This document shows, piece after piece, positions 24,341-35,422 of a stretch of 64,000 nucleotides of DNA. The stretch covers positions 62,001 through 126,000 of the forward strand of contig NKYR01000080.1 of assembly GCA_003184365.1 (NCBI GenBank), given 5' to 3'. The stretch comes from Evernia prunastri (lineage: Eukaryota > Ascomycota > Lecanoromycetes > Lecanorales > Parmeliaceae). The position numbers and the translations under genes were made by a program. Positions within the stretch are counted from its first letter, which is position 1. Every line of letters starts with the position of its first letter. The notes below the pieces were generated by a model. It saw only the letters and a program-made list of their open reading frames with translations, had not been told where the DNA came from and did no database searches.

Positions 24341-25675
24341 ATGGCCACCTCGGCCTTAGAACTCTCCCATGCGATTGATGTTTTCCTCCACAGAGACCGC
24401 ACTTCATATTTCGATTTTGATGCAACAGAATCTGTCACATCGCAAGAAACGTCAGCGTTGCCTCCAGTTCCTCCATCGTTCCACTGGGACCTGCAGAAAA
24501 CATGCAGACCAATGATTCCCGCCTTCCATTATATCTCTCACAAGCTTTTCAAACGCGATCTTGCCATCGCTCTCATCATAGCCGATCGCGAACCTTACGT
24601 TATACCCGTGTGGCCTCTCCCCCGGAAATCCCAGCTCATCCTTGCCAAGATAATTCGGAAAGCGTGCAAGAAGTTCGCCTTAGGGCCATCCTTTCTATCA
24701 ACGATCGCTTCAATCTCTAACAAAGACCTGCCAAAATTCTTCGAAGCACACGAGCCAGACTCATATATCGTACGGAGGTCTATCGTTCAGAATGAGATCA
24801 TCTTCAGCGACGAAGGCCTCACCCTGCTGAACATGGACAATGTCTACACATTCAAGCACTTACTATGCACTCTCTCCAAGCCGGACTGGGTCTCAAATTC
24901 CCGGGACGTCTGCCTCTTTTCATGTGTCCATCTGCTACACCGAATCAACGAAGTCTACACCGATCCCAAACTGTCAAGAGACTATGTGGCAAGGGTGTAC
25001 AAGGAAGTGGAATTCAAGCAAGAGGCCTTTGACGAAGTGGCCTCGGCAATCTCCACAACTTACTGCACAGCAAGCATTAGGGACGTCACGATGCTAGAAC
25101 CGGACTACACTGCCTTGACGGGCATGGCGCTCGACTGGGAAGGCGACGACGAAGGCGCTGCGGAATTACCAGACACATCCACCACTCCCGATCACGGCAG
25201 CAACTCCGACCACATCATCAGCCCGATAGCCACAATCGACCTCAGCACGCTTGACTCATGGGAAACCGAAGAAGTACCCCCGCCAGCTGTTCCAATCGAT
25301 CCACCAGAAAGGGTCAAATACCCCCTCATCCGCAGACCGTCCTCGGTGCGCGAATCCGCCATCGACCCCATGGCGCCTTGGTCCTCCCCAATACCTCCAC
25401 CCTTACGGACCTTGGGGAGCCGACGGACGACGGAGGGACAGAACGCGGAGCCGCCCCCGCCCGCTTCGGCGCCCTTGCTCAACCCGCAGAGACGGGTATC
25501 CGATGGGGAACCTCGGTCGCCGACGGATCCGACGGATTCCTGGACTTCGTCAGAGGTCATGCAGAGCCCGTTGCGATGGTTGGAGAGTTGGAGCACGAAT
25601 GCGCCCAGCCTGCTTTGCCAGAATTGCCACGATACCATCAATTTCGACGTGGGGAGGCGATACACGTTTGCGTAG
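24341..25675 (+). CDS. Conserved fungal protein of unknown function (possibly DUF7582 family)
   Basis: An intronless 444-aa frame with a clean ATG after a CT-rich leader. Residues about 45-245 look like a folded helical domain ('AFHYISHKLFKRDLAIALI', 'IVRRSIVQNEIIFSDEGLTL', 'VYTFKHLLCTLSKPDW', 'FCSV/CVHLLHRINEVY'-like block), similar in my memory to a family of uncharacterised Pezizomycotina proteins labelled DUF7582; I am not sure of that label. Residues about 260-410 are Pro/Ser-rich and disordered. The C-terminus carries a CxxC (CQNCHDTINFDVGRRY), which may be half of a metal site. No signal peptide or transmembrane segment. Function unknown. Confidence 0.75.
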   Translation: MATSALELSHAIDVFLHRDRTSYFDFDATESVTSQETSALPPVPPSFHWDLQKTCRPMIPAFHYISHKLFKRDLAIALIIADREPYVIPVWPLPRKSQLILAKIIRKACKKFALGPSFLSTIASISNKDLPKFFEAHEPDSYIVRRSIVQNEIIFSDEGLTLLNMDNVYTFKHLLCTLSKPDWVSNSRDVCLFSCVHLLHRINEVYTDPKLSRDYVARVYKEVEFKQEAFDEVASAISTTYCTASIRDVTMLEPDYTALTGMALDWEGDDEGAAELPDTSTTPDHGSNSDHIISPIATIDLSTLDSWETEEVPPPAVPIDPPERVKYPLIRRPSSVRESAIDPMAPWSSPIPPPLRTLGSRRTTEGQNAEPPPPASAPLLNPQRRVSDGEPRSPTDPTDSWTSSEVMQSPLRWLESWSTNAPSLLCQNCHDTINFDVGRRYTFA

Positions 25676-25923
25676 GAAACAGAGGGCGAGCGGACGGCGT
25701 TATGAGAGGCCGAGGCCATACGAGAGACGCTTACCCATGTATACCATCACTGTGATTTGATATGAGAAATGGTGCATAGCGACTGGCGATCTGCTGATGT
25801 TCTTATTTGTATATATACTCCAAAACGTAAGGGTTCACATTGTATCAATGACATGGTGAACGGATGCCAAGCTCTCATCAAGTCATTCTCACTAGAGTAA
25901 AAAACAAAGGCCGGATCCAACGA

Positions 25924-27405
25924 TCACAAACTGCTCCTCGTCTTCTCCATTCTCTCGAGCCATTCCCTCACCATGCCATTGACCTCTACCGGCTTCTGCC
26001 ACAGGGCCCAATGGCTAGCCTCCACCTCCTTCCTCGTCAGATTCGGGAGAAACCGCTCCATACCTTCGGACAGACTCGGCGGCAGCGCCACATCGTCGGT
26101 CGCCTGGATGAACAAGACCGGCACATCGATCGTGTTCTTCTCAAGCCTGTAAACAACTTTCAGTGCCGACGCGTGATCCGCAGTAGTTAGCCATCTGGGA
26201 TAGGGATGAACGCTTACTGAAGCTCATCTTGGAAGTTCTGCTCTCTGTTCCTGTACCACGATACTTTTCGTCCCCGATCAGCAAACCCTCAATGTACACC
26301 CGCGCGGTCAGCGGAGTGGAAAAGAAAACAAAGAAACCTACAACTCCCCCCCATCCCATGCCTTTCATACTCCGCCGCGTAGAACTCCAGCACGTCCTCC
26401 CCCATCAACGGCGTCCTGCCCAACTTTGGAAGATTCCCGTACAGCGGCCCCTCCGTGGCGCTGAAGCCGGCCTCCCCGTTCGGTCTCGTGCCGCCGTACA
26501 CGGAGTTGAGGAATTGTTTGATCTCGTCTCTGGACTTGACGCGCCGTTCGACCTCGCCGCTCGCGAGGTGGAGTTGGTAGCCCCAGTTCGGCATGCGGGT
26601 CTTCACGAGGGGTTCGAGGGGCGCGTATGTCTTGCTGGGGGCCCAGTAAGGTGTGCAGACGGCGAAGAGGTGCGAAACGAGTTCGGGGTGCCACAGTGCG
26701 GTTCTGTAGACGATGGCTCCTCCCTGGGTTTTTCCCCCCACTACCGGTTAAACCCAAGGGCATCTTTCGGTCGTCGGGAGAAGCGGGACTCACCCAATCA
26801 TGTCCTCCCAAGATGATCGTTTCACTGCCCAATTGCCTTGCTAGTTCTTTGATATCGTCAGCGGCGCGTTTGAAGCCGTAGTAAGCCATATCCGACGGTT
26901 GATTGATCTGGGGAGCGTCGCTGCGGCCGAAACCTAGGATGTCGGGGACGACGACTCTGTAGCCGAGTTCTAGCAGCACGGGGATTTGATAGCGCCAACC
27001 TATGGAGAGGTCGGGCCACCCACTGGAGTAAGATTCCGCAGTCAGTCTTGCCTCATTGAAGGGGTCTATCGAGTTATGGAACATGTTCCAAAGATGTAGT
27101 CCCCATGAGGCATTCATTCTGGCTCTACATTTGTTCCAAAAGAGGTCCGAAAATGCTTACTGAACCTTTTCGCGCAGTAAGCCGGCTGTTCTAGCGAATG
27201 TTAGAATGGCAAAAGTTCAATATACCAAAAACATGGTCGCTTTATATCCCGCTGGAGGGATACCGAGGAGGTAATCTGGAAGGGTTTGGTCAATTGGATG
27301 CATCAGCGCATTGTGATGTTGAGCTGCCATACGGTAATTGCTGCCATTGAGGCGAGCGTAGCAATGGCTGATTCTGGGATCATTGATTGGGTTAATGAAA
27401 TCCAT
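25924..27405 (-). CDS. Epoxide hydrolase, alpha/beta-hydrolase fold
   Basis: A soluble epoxide hydrolase-type enzyme (epoxide to vicinal diol). Seven exons: 27405-27333, 27275-27226, 27165-27161 (5 nt), 27022-26794, 26723-26345, 26263-26218, 26146-25924; 334 aa. The motifs are HGWP at residues 43-46 (oxyanion hole), GGHDWGG with nucleophile Asp118, a charge-relay Asp at 278 or 279 (QATDD), and His306 in 'EASHWALWQKP'. The 5-nt exon GTTCA sits between an AAAAG acceptor and a GTAAGC donor; it supplies Val42 and two bases of His43. Without it the conserved FLVHGWPD block cannot be built in frame. Intron 5 has a weak GTTGTA donor. Substrate unknown. Roles in detoxification or in secondary metabolism with the nearby P450 are only conjecture. 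Confidence 0.88.
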
Positions 27406-27741
27406 AGTAAGTCTGGATCTGAATGCGAAAGCTGGAACGCCCGTACAATAGTGATCTCGAGGGACTGAGAGAATTGAGAGGGGGAAGAATGAGAACACAA
27501 CGATCCCGCCCCACCACGAAAAATAACCGAGGCAGAATATTTGGCAGGTTGAGTGACACAAACCCTTTGGTACAGGGTTTCTCGACTGTAATCATCCTAG
27601 AATATATCATTGGTATAAACACAAGCAGAACATGTCTCTTTCACGATGGCATTTCTCTTGGATCCCGCCCATATACGACTGTTCCTTAATCTTGCATCCC
27701 CGTTGTTTCTTATTGGCCGCGAGTAAGTTGCTGGGAAAACA

Positions 27742-28827
27742 TCAGTAGATCACTGTATCTTCCTCTCCTTCAACCACCTCTTCACCATTGTCACCAAGGT
27801 CCTTTGTGGCCTCGGACGGCTCAGCAGGCACTTCTTTTTCTTCGGGCTCCATTGAAGCAACAGTATCGTTCATATTAGTATCTTCAGAGATTTTAGGACT
27901 GGAAGGTTGTTCCACGTTAGTAGCAGCACCCACCGTGTCCACCGCCCGATCATCGTCTTCTTTGATCTTAGGAGGATCTGCGCCGCCGTTCGTTGAGGAC
28001 GGGGCTTCGTCGTTCGTGGCTGGATTATCAATGTCCCACTGCTTAGCCTCTTTTTCGACAGACTCTTCCGCTTCTTCAACCTGAGCTTTGATCTTCTCTT
28101 CGTCCCCAGGCAAGAGCTCCCACGGCTTGTAATACTAGACAGAGAATCAGACTAGCACTTGCAACATTTCCTGAATTGGAAAACTTACGAGCCTAGGCTC
28201 GGCTCTTGTCTGTAGAAAGTGTGCTTGGGCTAGCATATTTGATTGCCGTATTTGCATCTATGAGCTCGTCAGCATGGCACAAGACACAGAATGAACCTGA
28301 CTGTCACGCAGAACGTACAGATTGCTTGTCGAACTTTTTCTGCTCTCTCCGGCGCACTACCAGGAGAGCCTCCAGCTTCTGCTCCTTTTTCTCGTCCTGT
28401 TCTTCTGCCTGTAGCTTTAGCTTGGCCTGCTGCTTCTTCTCAATATCCGTGCGGCGCTTTTGTGCTGTGGATGATGAGCTCTGGGATAAAGTGCCGAGCA
28501 GAGCGCCAAACAGTCTTTGCCCGCGTTTGCGTTCCTCCATCTGTCCGCTCCTGCGTCGTTCTGACTGCCGCGTGTCCTGGGTCGCTGATTGCGGGGGCGT
28601 CACGTTGTCTGGTCTGCTTCCGTTGGTATCATTGTGGCTAAGTCGAGGCCTTTTTGAGCGGTCATCCGAGAACGAGGATTGTCTCCGTTTGAGAGTTGCT
28701 GGTGGGGATGGGGGTTGCTCGGACTCTGGTAGAATGACTGCTGAAGCAACAGTTCTATAAACCGGCTTGGTTAGTAGAAGTACTTTTAGTACTCTTTCCA
28801 ATGGACTTACAATGGGCCTTCCGCCAT
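27742..28827 (-). CDS. Pinin/SDK/memA domain protein (splicing-associated)
   Basis: Pinin-like proteins associate with the spliceosome and exon-junction complex in the nucleus. Exons are 28827-28811, 28754-28319, 28257-28189 and 28134-27742, giving 304 aa. The start is set by a 17-nt first exon (MAEGPL) that joins 'TVASAVILPESE' in frame. The pinin core (residues about 60-175) shows 'GQRLFGALLGTLSQ' and a long charged coiled coil (EKKQQAKLKLQAEEQDEKKEQKL), then 'MLAQAHFLQTRAEPRL' and YYKPWELLPGDEEKI. The C-terminal 110 residues are acidic and Ser/Thr-rich. The divergent neighbour is RDS3/PHF5A, also a spliceosome gene. Confidence 0.9.
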
Positions 28828-29106
28828 GACCGGTGAGCCTTTGAAAATTTTGCGTTGTATTGTGATGTAGCAACTTGAAAATTGCCAGAAGACTCGACAG
28901 CTTTCGAAATTCGATCGTTCATAAGGCTGATCACCTCGGACATTTTCCGACAGTGTTTAACTTTCCGAACTGCAACCACAAACGTTCTTACCTCTTATGG
29001 ATACAGTAGGGCTGACAAATCTAAGCGTTTGTCATTGTTTGATATCTTTGCTTGCTACTCACATTCTCTTGAATTTGACGTCGAGTACTTTTCCAGCTCT
29101 CTCATC
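28828..29106. promoter_or_regulatory. Bidirectional promoter of pinin-like gene and RDS3
   Basis: Only 279 bp separate the start codons of two divergent spliceosome-associated genes, so their promoters must overlap. No TATA box or named factor site is evident. Shared control is an inference from spacing and related function. Confidence 0.6.
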
Positions 29107-29554
29107 ATGTCTCGCCATCATCCGTAAGTCCCGACCATTCTATCTCAAGACAGTCCAGAAGCTGATAGCATATTCACAGCGATCTAGTAATGTGCCGCAA
29201 GCAACCCGGCATCGCCATCGGTCGTCTCTGCGATAAATGCGACGGCAAATGTCCTGTCTGTGACAGCTACGTGCGCCCCACCACCCTCGTCCGTATCTGC
29301 GATGAATGCTCCTTTGGCAACTATCAGAATAAATGCGTGGTATGCGGCGGAGAGGTAAGCTTCCCATCTCTCCCTCTCTTGCTTAGGGAAAACAGAGGCT
29401 GATGACAATGTGGGGCTAGGGTATCTCCGACGCCTTCTACTGTTTCGAGTGTACGCGGCTGGAGAAGGACAGGGATGGATGTCCCAAGATTATCAATCTG
29501 GGCAGTTCGAGGACGGATCTATTCTACCAGAAGAAGAATTTTAGAAATCATTGA
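29107..29554 (+). CDS. RDS3: Splicing factor RDS3/PHF5A, SF3b subunit
   Basis: This small Zn-knuckle protein is part of the SF3b complex in U2 snRNP, where it contacts the branch-site region. Exons are 29107-29123, 29180-29354 and 29420-29554, giving 108 aa, the standard length. It has the full set of CxxC pairs: 'MCRKQPG', 'LCDKCDGKCPVCDSYV', 'ICDECSFG', 'CVVCGGEG' and 'YCFECTRLEKDRDGCPKI'. These match the near-invariant family sequence. The ATG exon is only 17 nt (MSRHHP). The introns start GTAAGT and GTAAGC. Confidence 0.97.
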
Positions 29555-30090
29555 TAGGAACATGTTGCTGTACTAGGGGAGAAAACTTTGAAGCGAAGGG
29601 GGGAGCGATGGGCAGAACCAACTAGAGCGCCGTCTACAGAATGAAGAAAGAGCAAAGATCTGCACTTCGGCACTGTCATTTGGAAGGCTTCCGCCCTTCA
29701 AGCCTTTAGATGACAAACTGCATTCCGCATTCAGCAACGGGGAAAAAGAATGGAGTTTTGCTTCGGCTCTATCGACGACCGGTATCTCCATGAGAACGTT
29801 CTCCCCCTGCAGTTCGAAAGCGATTCTATTCGATAGCTCAGGAATTTGAGGGTCACAGGTGGTGTCTGTTCAGGCGATGGATGCGGAGACTTGTGGTATC
29901 TCTCACAATAAATACATCGGTAGAATCGACCAAGGTGGAGGAGATGAAAGGAACAATGGGATCGTTCGAAGTGAACCAAGCTCGATATTTTGATCATTGC
30001 GGGTATCTTCCATGCTATGAACATCCCAAGGGCAGAACACTGGGCAAAGACACTTTTCCTTGAGATGCCTATAAGTAAATCCAACCTTAT
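29555..30090. other. Intergenic between convergent RDS3 and PEX26
   Basis: About 540 bp with the two 3' UTRs; no gene or RNA feature recognised. Confidence 0.55.
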
Positions 30091-31461
30091 TCAGATGTAG
30101 CTGACCTTCACCCCCATGCCAACTGTCTTCTTGAACTTATCCCATCCCGCACCTGTCAGTCTTCCCAGTCTATCTTTGACATCGCGCCGGCTGAATGCCA
30201 CTATCAAGCCCATCAGAAAGAGCACCAATCGAAGCAGCGACATTGGATTTTGGGACACTTGTTCTGTCGTGTTCTTGATCAACTGCTGGAGAGCATTTAA
30301 GACCGCAGCGCTATGTTTGTAAATGCTCGTTTTCGTAGTCTTTTGGGTCGATCTAGTCGGGGGTGAACGCGAAGGTTTGGGTTGCACAGCTTTGGCGGGC
30401 TTGGAGGTAGCCTTTAGAGGGGCTGGCTGGGATTTAGGGGCGACCAGCGGAGCGCGAGGTTGGTCAATGCCGTAATCCTGCTCGCTATCTGACCTGTCAT
30501 GAGTGATGAATGGTCTTTGTCGTACAGTTTCCACGCTCTCCGGGCTCGACTCCTCGGCTGGCAAGGGTTCTTGTTCGGTCAGCTCGTCTTGCCGCGGCAA
30601 AGCGTCCTCGAATTGATCTTGATCTTTATTATCCTCATTCTCAAGATTTCCTAATGTTTGTAAAAATTCTTCCCGAACATCCTCATCAAGGACTTCGCTC
30701 ATGTTAATGAAGTCGCGAGCGTAATTCCATTCGCCTGTGCGAGGCAGCACGTGAAGGGTGTAGACCTCTATGATCCTTATTCGAGCATTCAGATCTCGAG
30801 GAGTATCTGTTCCACCTCTTGGAGAGTTGTGATCTGCACGCAGAGCATCGAATTCATGTGATCCTTTGAAACGATCCGTCAAGTCAAGATTCGGTTGGCT
30901 CGATGCGGAAAGGTATGACTCGAGGTGTTGCTGATTGCCCGCCTGTGTAGTAGACTGGGCTAGTAGAAGCGATGCCAGGTTGAGTATCACATCTGCATCA
31001 ACAATTCCTTCCATTCCACCGTAGCCTATATCAACAACCTCATTCCATATTGTCCCATCTTGAGCTTTGGTAACGAGGTTCCTCCATTCTCTGGCTCCAA
31101 ATTCTCTCTTCCCTTCCTCTGGGCCCAACTCAGCAACCGCGTTCAGCAGGGTCAGATAAAGACTCCACACTTTGATTCTTGATTTTTGGCTTGCTCTAGC
31201 AACGGGTGCAACATCATCTATCGCTTCATCGTCGTGAGTACCATCTTGTGAGTGGGGAACAGTGATCAGAGGCTCAACGGTTGCGAGAGCTTCTGAAAAT
31301 CTGCGAGTCACGAACAGAGTCTCGGCCTGTTTGTATACTTTCGAAATCTCTGATCTGGCTTTTCGCGGTGAGGGTAGTGAACCAACTGATGAGCCAAGGA
31401 GTCGTGAGGTCGATAGCGCTAGTTCTGTAGGGTCTACGAGCGCTGTGGATGACCCATTCAT
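30091..31461 (-). CDS. PEX26: Fungal peroxin 26, tail-anchored peroxisomal membrane protein
   Basis: Pex26 (the counterpart of yeast Pex15) anchors the Pex1-Pex6 AAA complex on peroxisomes so that the PTS1 receptor Pex5 can be exported and recycled. The CDS is intronless, 456 aa from the ATG at 31461 (MNGSSTALVDPTELALS); an in-frame ATG 37 codons upstream gives an atypical N-terminus. Residues about 30-260 are helical ('KVYKQAETLFVTRRFSEALATVEPL'), followed by a Pro/Ser/Glu-rich linker. A single transmembrane segment (SLLRLVLFLMGLIVAF) lies 33 residues from the C-terminus, followed by a basic tail, as expected of a tail anchor facing the cytosol. Confidence 0.85.
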   Translation of the reverse strand: MNGSSTALVDPTELALSTSRLLGSSVGSLPSPRKARSEISKVYKQAETLFVTRRFSEALATVEPLITVPHSQDGTHDDEAIDDVAPVARASQKSRIKVWSLYLTLLNAVAELGPEEGKREFGAREWRNLVTKAQDGTIWNEVVDIGYGGMEGIVDADVILNLASLLLAQSTTQAGNQQHLESYLSASSQPNLDLTDRFKGSHEFDALRADHNSPRGGTDTPRDLNARIRIIEVYTLHVLPRTGEWNYARDFINMSEVLDEDVREEFLQTLGNLENEDNKDQDQFEDALPRQDELTEQEPLPAEESSPESVETVRQRPFITHDRSDSEQDYGIDQPRAPLVAPKSQPAPLKATSKPAKAVQPKPSRSPPTRSTQKTTKTSIYKHSAAVLNALQQLIKNTTEQVSQNPMSLLRLVLFLMGLIVAFSRRDVKDRLGRLTGAGWDKFKKTVGMGVKVSYI

Positions 31462-31949
31462 CCTATTGTTTAATATTGCAAACCACTGCAACGAAGAGTT
31501 ACCTCTGGCAAACTGGTGGCTTGGGCAATCACAAAGGCGGATACAGGATGTCTCAGGTATCACTTCATTCAAATGACAGGGATCTTTAGTCGACTTTTTG
31601 TGACGCCGATCTGATTAGATATCTGAACCTTCTTTTTATTGACGTTGATGAATTTACTACTCTATTAATATTCTGTGTATTTTCTATATACTCTAAACGG
31701 AACCGCCTGTAATCAAATATCGAAATCACTTTGACACTTTGTATTGGTGAAGCATTCGGGACAATGCAGTGCTTGGAGCCCAACGTGTCTGCACATGACA
31801 CGAGGGTGCCCTTCCTACAACAATCAAACCAAACACTCTGTGGTTGCGGCCACATCACTGGTGTTTCTGCTGACTGGCACTGATATACCCTCACTCCTCA
31901 TCTTCTTTTGCATTTCACTTTTAGTTGTAGCACTGAGAGCAAAGAAAGT
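31462..31949. other. Divergent upstream region of PEX26 and PARN-like gene
   Basis: 488 bp between two divergent start codons, AT-rich around 31600-31740. Both promoters must lie here. No open frame of note. Confidence 0.5.
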
Positions 31950-34004
31950 ATGGACGTCACTGGCCATACTTTCCAAAGTCAGCTCTATTCCATCCTGGGA
32001 GCTATCTCGCGTTCCCACTTTGTTTCCTTTGATCTCGAACTATCAGGCATACCGGGCAAGCAGTTCAAGTCTAAGCCTACAGGGCAGAGTGAGGATGGAA
32101 AACAGACGCTTCAGCAAAGATACGAAGAAACTAAGGCGGCTGCCGAGCGGTACCAAGTCCTGCAATTGGGCTTAACATGCGTGGAAGAGGATCGAGATCG
32201 AGGTGCGCCTCACACGCAATGTTGAATCTTGATGGGACCTAATTGACTTTAGGGGTCTATGTTGCACGTCCATACAACTTCTATCTGAATCCTGTGCCAG
32301 ACAAGAAGTTGAACATCGAGCGGGACTTTTCATATCAGAGTGGAGGTAAGACATATCTCAGCGTCAAAAGACAGCTGACCGACATTTTCAGCTGTCGAGT
32401 TCCTTCTTGGGCATGGATTTCATATGGAGGCTCCGTTCCTAGATGGCGTACCGTACTTCTCAAGAGAAGAAGAGGCAGCGTCGAGAGCCGCTGAGGTTGC
32501 CAAGCGGGACAGGAACAGATTTGCTGACATCTTCATACGGGATGGAGACACAGAGTCGCTGGAATTCATTCAAAGGGTGAGGCAGGAGGTCACGGCCTGG
32601 CGCAATCGCGGCACAGTAAGCTCTTTTTTAATTGGAATTATTAGAGTCCTCGACTTACATACCTTCTAGCCAGAGCCTTCTTACTTGAACATCGCGCCAG
32701 TCAACCACGCTGCACCAGGCTACAATGGAAGAGGTCTAAATGGTTACCAAAAACGCCTAGTCCACCAGCTCGTCCGCGCTGAATTTCCAGATCTCGTCTC
32801 AGTCTCGAAGCAAGATTTCGTACAGTTGGTCCCTTTTGACCAAGAGCGTGAAGATGCTCAGCTACAGCGAAAGATTGCATGGTTCGAGACTAACCTAGCA
32901 CGTCAGGTAGGGATCAGGTGGCTTGCGGAGGCTATGTGCCCAGATGTCGATAACGTTCTTCCCAAAGGACGTGTGCCTCCATTTGCCTCCGGCAACCTCG
33001 CAGCGTTAGCAACCTCGACATATCCGCCCATGGACATGACGGAGGAGGAAAAAGAAGCCCACGTCCTTCGATTTGCCGAGCTTTGTAATACACTCAAGGA
33101 AAAGCGAACTGTTCTCGTTGGACACAATCTGTTCTTGGATTTGATATATTTTTACACCTTCTTTTTCGGCCCACTCCCGGACCGAGTGGAGGGTTTCCAA
33201 AAGATCATCGCACAAATGTTCCCTCTCGTATTTGACACCAAATATCTTGCTGACAAGATCAATGACAATTCCCCTCTCTACAAGTCATCTCTTCAGGAAA
33301 TAGACCAGGAGCTTTCCAAGCTTCCTGTTCCGATCATAGGTATAAACTTCAACGCGTCCCCGAAGGGTCTTGAAACATGAGTGTGTTAATTCTTGAATAC
33401 AGAAACGCCCCTGGAGCATAGCAGATACCTCTCGGACTCACCGTTTCACGAAGCAGGCTTTGATAGCTTTACAACCGCTAAAGTGCTTATCAGCCTTTCT
33501 GCCAGAATCGAAGGAGCTGCGAAAGGAGATGAGTCACCAATATCGGAAGAGGAAATATACTACCCAGCAACAGAAGACGCCAGCCTCCGTTCTGATCTCA
33601 ATGACTTATTGACCAGGAAATCGATCTCGGACGAAGACGCCTTGAACAGGAGAAAGCAGATTGCTCAGGTGTTTCAGAAACGCGAGGCACCAGAAACTCC
33701 AGCAGAGACACAGGCCGCATTGGACAGGCAAGCCGCGCTCTTCAGAGACTTAGGCCTTGACGATGAGGAGCCACAGTCAGGATTCCAGACCAACAATCGT
33801 CCACCAACCTCAAATAATCCATACGCACTCCTCCAAGATGTAGGTCTCAATGACGATGCAGAGCACCAACCTGCGCATGAGGTTTCAGCTTCCATGCCAG
33901 CTGTGCACACTATGATGCCTGCTGGAGGCAGCCCCTTTTGGGTCCGCTATGGCAACAAGTTACGCGTCAATGGTACGGTGGAGGAAGTCTGTGTCATCAA
34001 GTGA
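31950..34004 (+). CDS. CAF1-family poly(A)-specific ribonuclease (PARN-like)
   Basis: A DEDDh 3'-5' exoribonuclease that shortens poly(A) tails and trims small RNAs. Exons: 31950-32202, 32253-32345, 32392-32615, 32670-33339, 33403-34004; 613 aa. The four acidic residues are visible: FVSFDLELSGI (D and E, residues about 25-35), 'VLVGHNLFLDLIYFYT' (D), 'FDTKYLAD', and SPFHEAGFDSFTTAKVL (His plus last Asp). A long middle insertion (about residues 150-290) takes the place where vertebrate PARN has its R3H domain, as in other fungal PARN proteins. The C-terminus is Gln/Asn/Pro-rich with a short closing strand segment. Yeast lacks this gene, so I give no symbol. All donors are normal (GTGCGC, GTAAGA, GTAAGC, GTATAA). 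Confidence 0.9.
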
Positions 34005-34452
34005 AGCGGATAAATTCAAAGAAGGCTTTCGCGGTTTCTCTCCAGAGGTCGGATATCACTAGCCTTGGCAGGCATCACATGTCGCTCGGCACAAAATATA
34101 TCTGTCAGTAGAATAGAGCGACCATCCAACCTACTCAATTCCTGATTTTATCTCTCTCGCGAGCCATATGGAATGTCCCCATGCAAAGCTCTGCATGGTC
34201 TTGGTTACTCGAGCAGCCTTTCAAAGATGCCAATAGGCTCCTTCTTGCCCACCGTCTATTGCTGGCTCCATCAAAGGTGGGATATATCCTCTACCAGCCC
34301 TTGTTCAAGTCTGATTCGGATCTCGAATTGCAGGTCTTTGGACATCTCTGTCGCCCTTGCGAGCTTGATGATGCTGCTTGATCTCCACTAAACAGATAGT
34401 TCATCTTCAGACCATCTTGCTTCGCGCTACGTATCCATAGCCCAAAATGATA
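34005..34452. other. Intergenic between convergent PARN-like gene and NIP7
   Basis: About 450 bp with two 3' ends; short frames at 34173-34391 look like chance. Nothing recognised. Confidence 0.55.
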
Positions 34453-35318
34453 CTACGTTGTAGTAAAAAGAGTATCCTCCTATCGAACAGTCAGCTCTAG
34501 AGCCCATTCTAAAATTGCCTTGCCGATCTACCTCTCTAAGATACTCCCCAACATCCGCTTGCCTGAAGCACACAATGCCCGTCGGCTCAAGTCTTCTTGC
34601 CTCAGCTGTCGATCGTGCAGTGACACCGAAACCCTGTGCATCTATTAATTGTCTGCCCCTCTCCGATCCCCAACAGCTGCACTATGGCTGACTAACCAGT
34701 GGCATATCGTCCATCCCCAGAACGACCACTCCCTGATGCTCCGGACAATCCTCGCTCCACCTTCCTACGTGAGCTTTTACGATATTCCCTCCATACTGTA
34801 ATTCGAGTCAGTAATTATCAACGAAATGCATATTCGTCTGTGCATTACAAGAAATGGCATCACTCCGTTCTGTTTCACCCATAGCTGAAGTAGTCATTAG
34901 CCAGAAACCCCCAATTTCCGCGCGCTGACCGAGCGAACCTTGTAGCGAGCATGTGGCGCTATGACATTCAACGACGTGATATGCAGCCGGAATTTGCCCG
35001 TCTTGGTGAACTTGCCTAGCCGAAAGATGAGTATATATTACCTGGCACAAAGACCCGCACCGGTAAATCGAGTCGCCAAATACCTAAGCAAGTCCCGACG
35101 GAAAGCAAACTCTCGCGCGCGACACACGTGGAGAGGTTCGCGAGATGTTCGGAGCAGTAGTAGACTCGGTTTTGGTTGCCGAGTCGGAAGACCATGCGGG
35201 TTTGGTCCGTAGTGAGGTTGGAGTCCGGCGGGGCGATGAGGTTTTTGATGGAGGGACCCATGTAGTTGGCCAGTTTCGAGAAGAGGGTCTGCGTCTCGGT
35301 TTCAGTGAGGGGACGCAT
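34453..35318 (-). CDS. NIP7: 60S ribosome subunit biogenesis protein NIP7
   Basis: Nip7 binds pre-60S particles in the nucleolus and helps 27S pre-rRNA processing. Six exons (35318-35084, 35015-34939, 34884-34849, 34795-34697, 34633-34532, 34479-34453) give 191 aa. The family opening MRPLTETETQTLFSKLANY is clear; next come 'KNLIAPPD', 'FRLGNQNRVYY', 'VARESLLSVGTCLGKFTKTGKFRLHIT', and the PUA domain 'LWVKQNGVMPFL|YGGNIVKAHVGRWSEDCPEHQG' (bar marks an intron). The C-terminus ends 'DVGEYLREEDTLFTTT'. Five introns in under 0.9 kb is unusually dense, and one exon is only 36 nt. Donors include GTTCGC and GTTAGT. Confidence 0.95.
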
Positions 35319-35422
35319 GGTGAGGTTGATGGAGAATCCAATATGCGTGGAATTTGACGGATGTCTTTGCATTTACAGTGGTCTGCAGTACCACCCGGGC
35401 AAAATTTTGGCGCTAAAGGAAG

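Noticed and set aside
25192..25719. 175-codon antisense frame and plus-frame alternatives over the 444-aa gene
   Set aside because: GC-rich Pro/Ser coding sequence leaves all frames open; the 24341-25675 frame has the clean start and the folded N-terminal domain.
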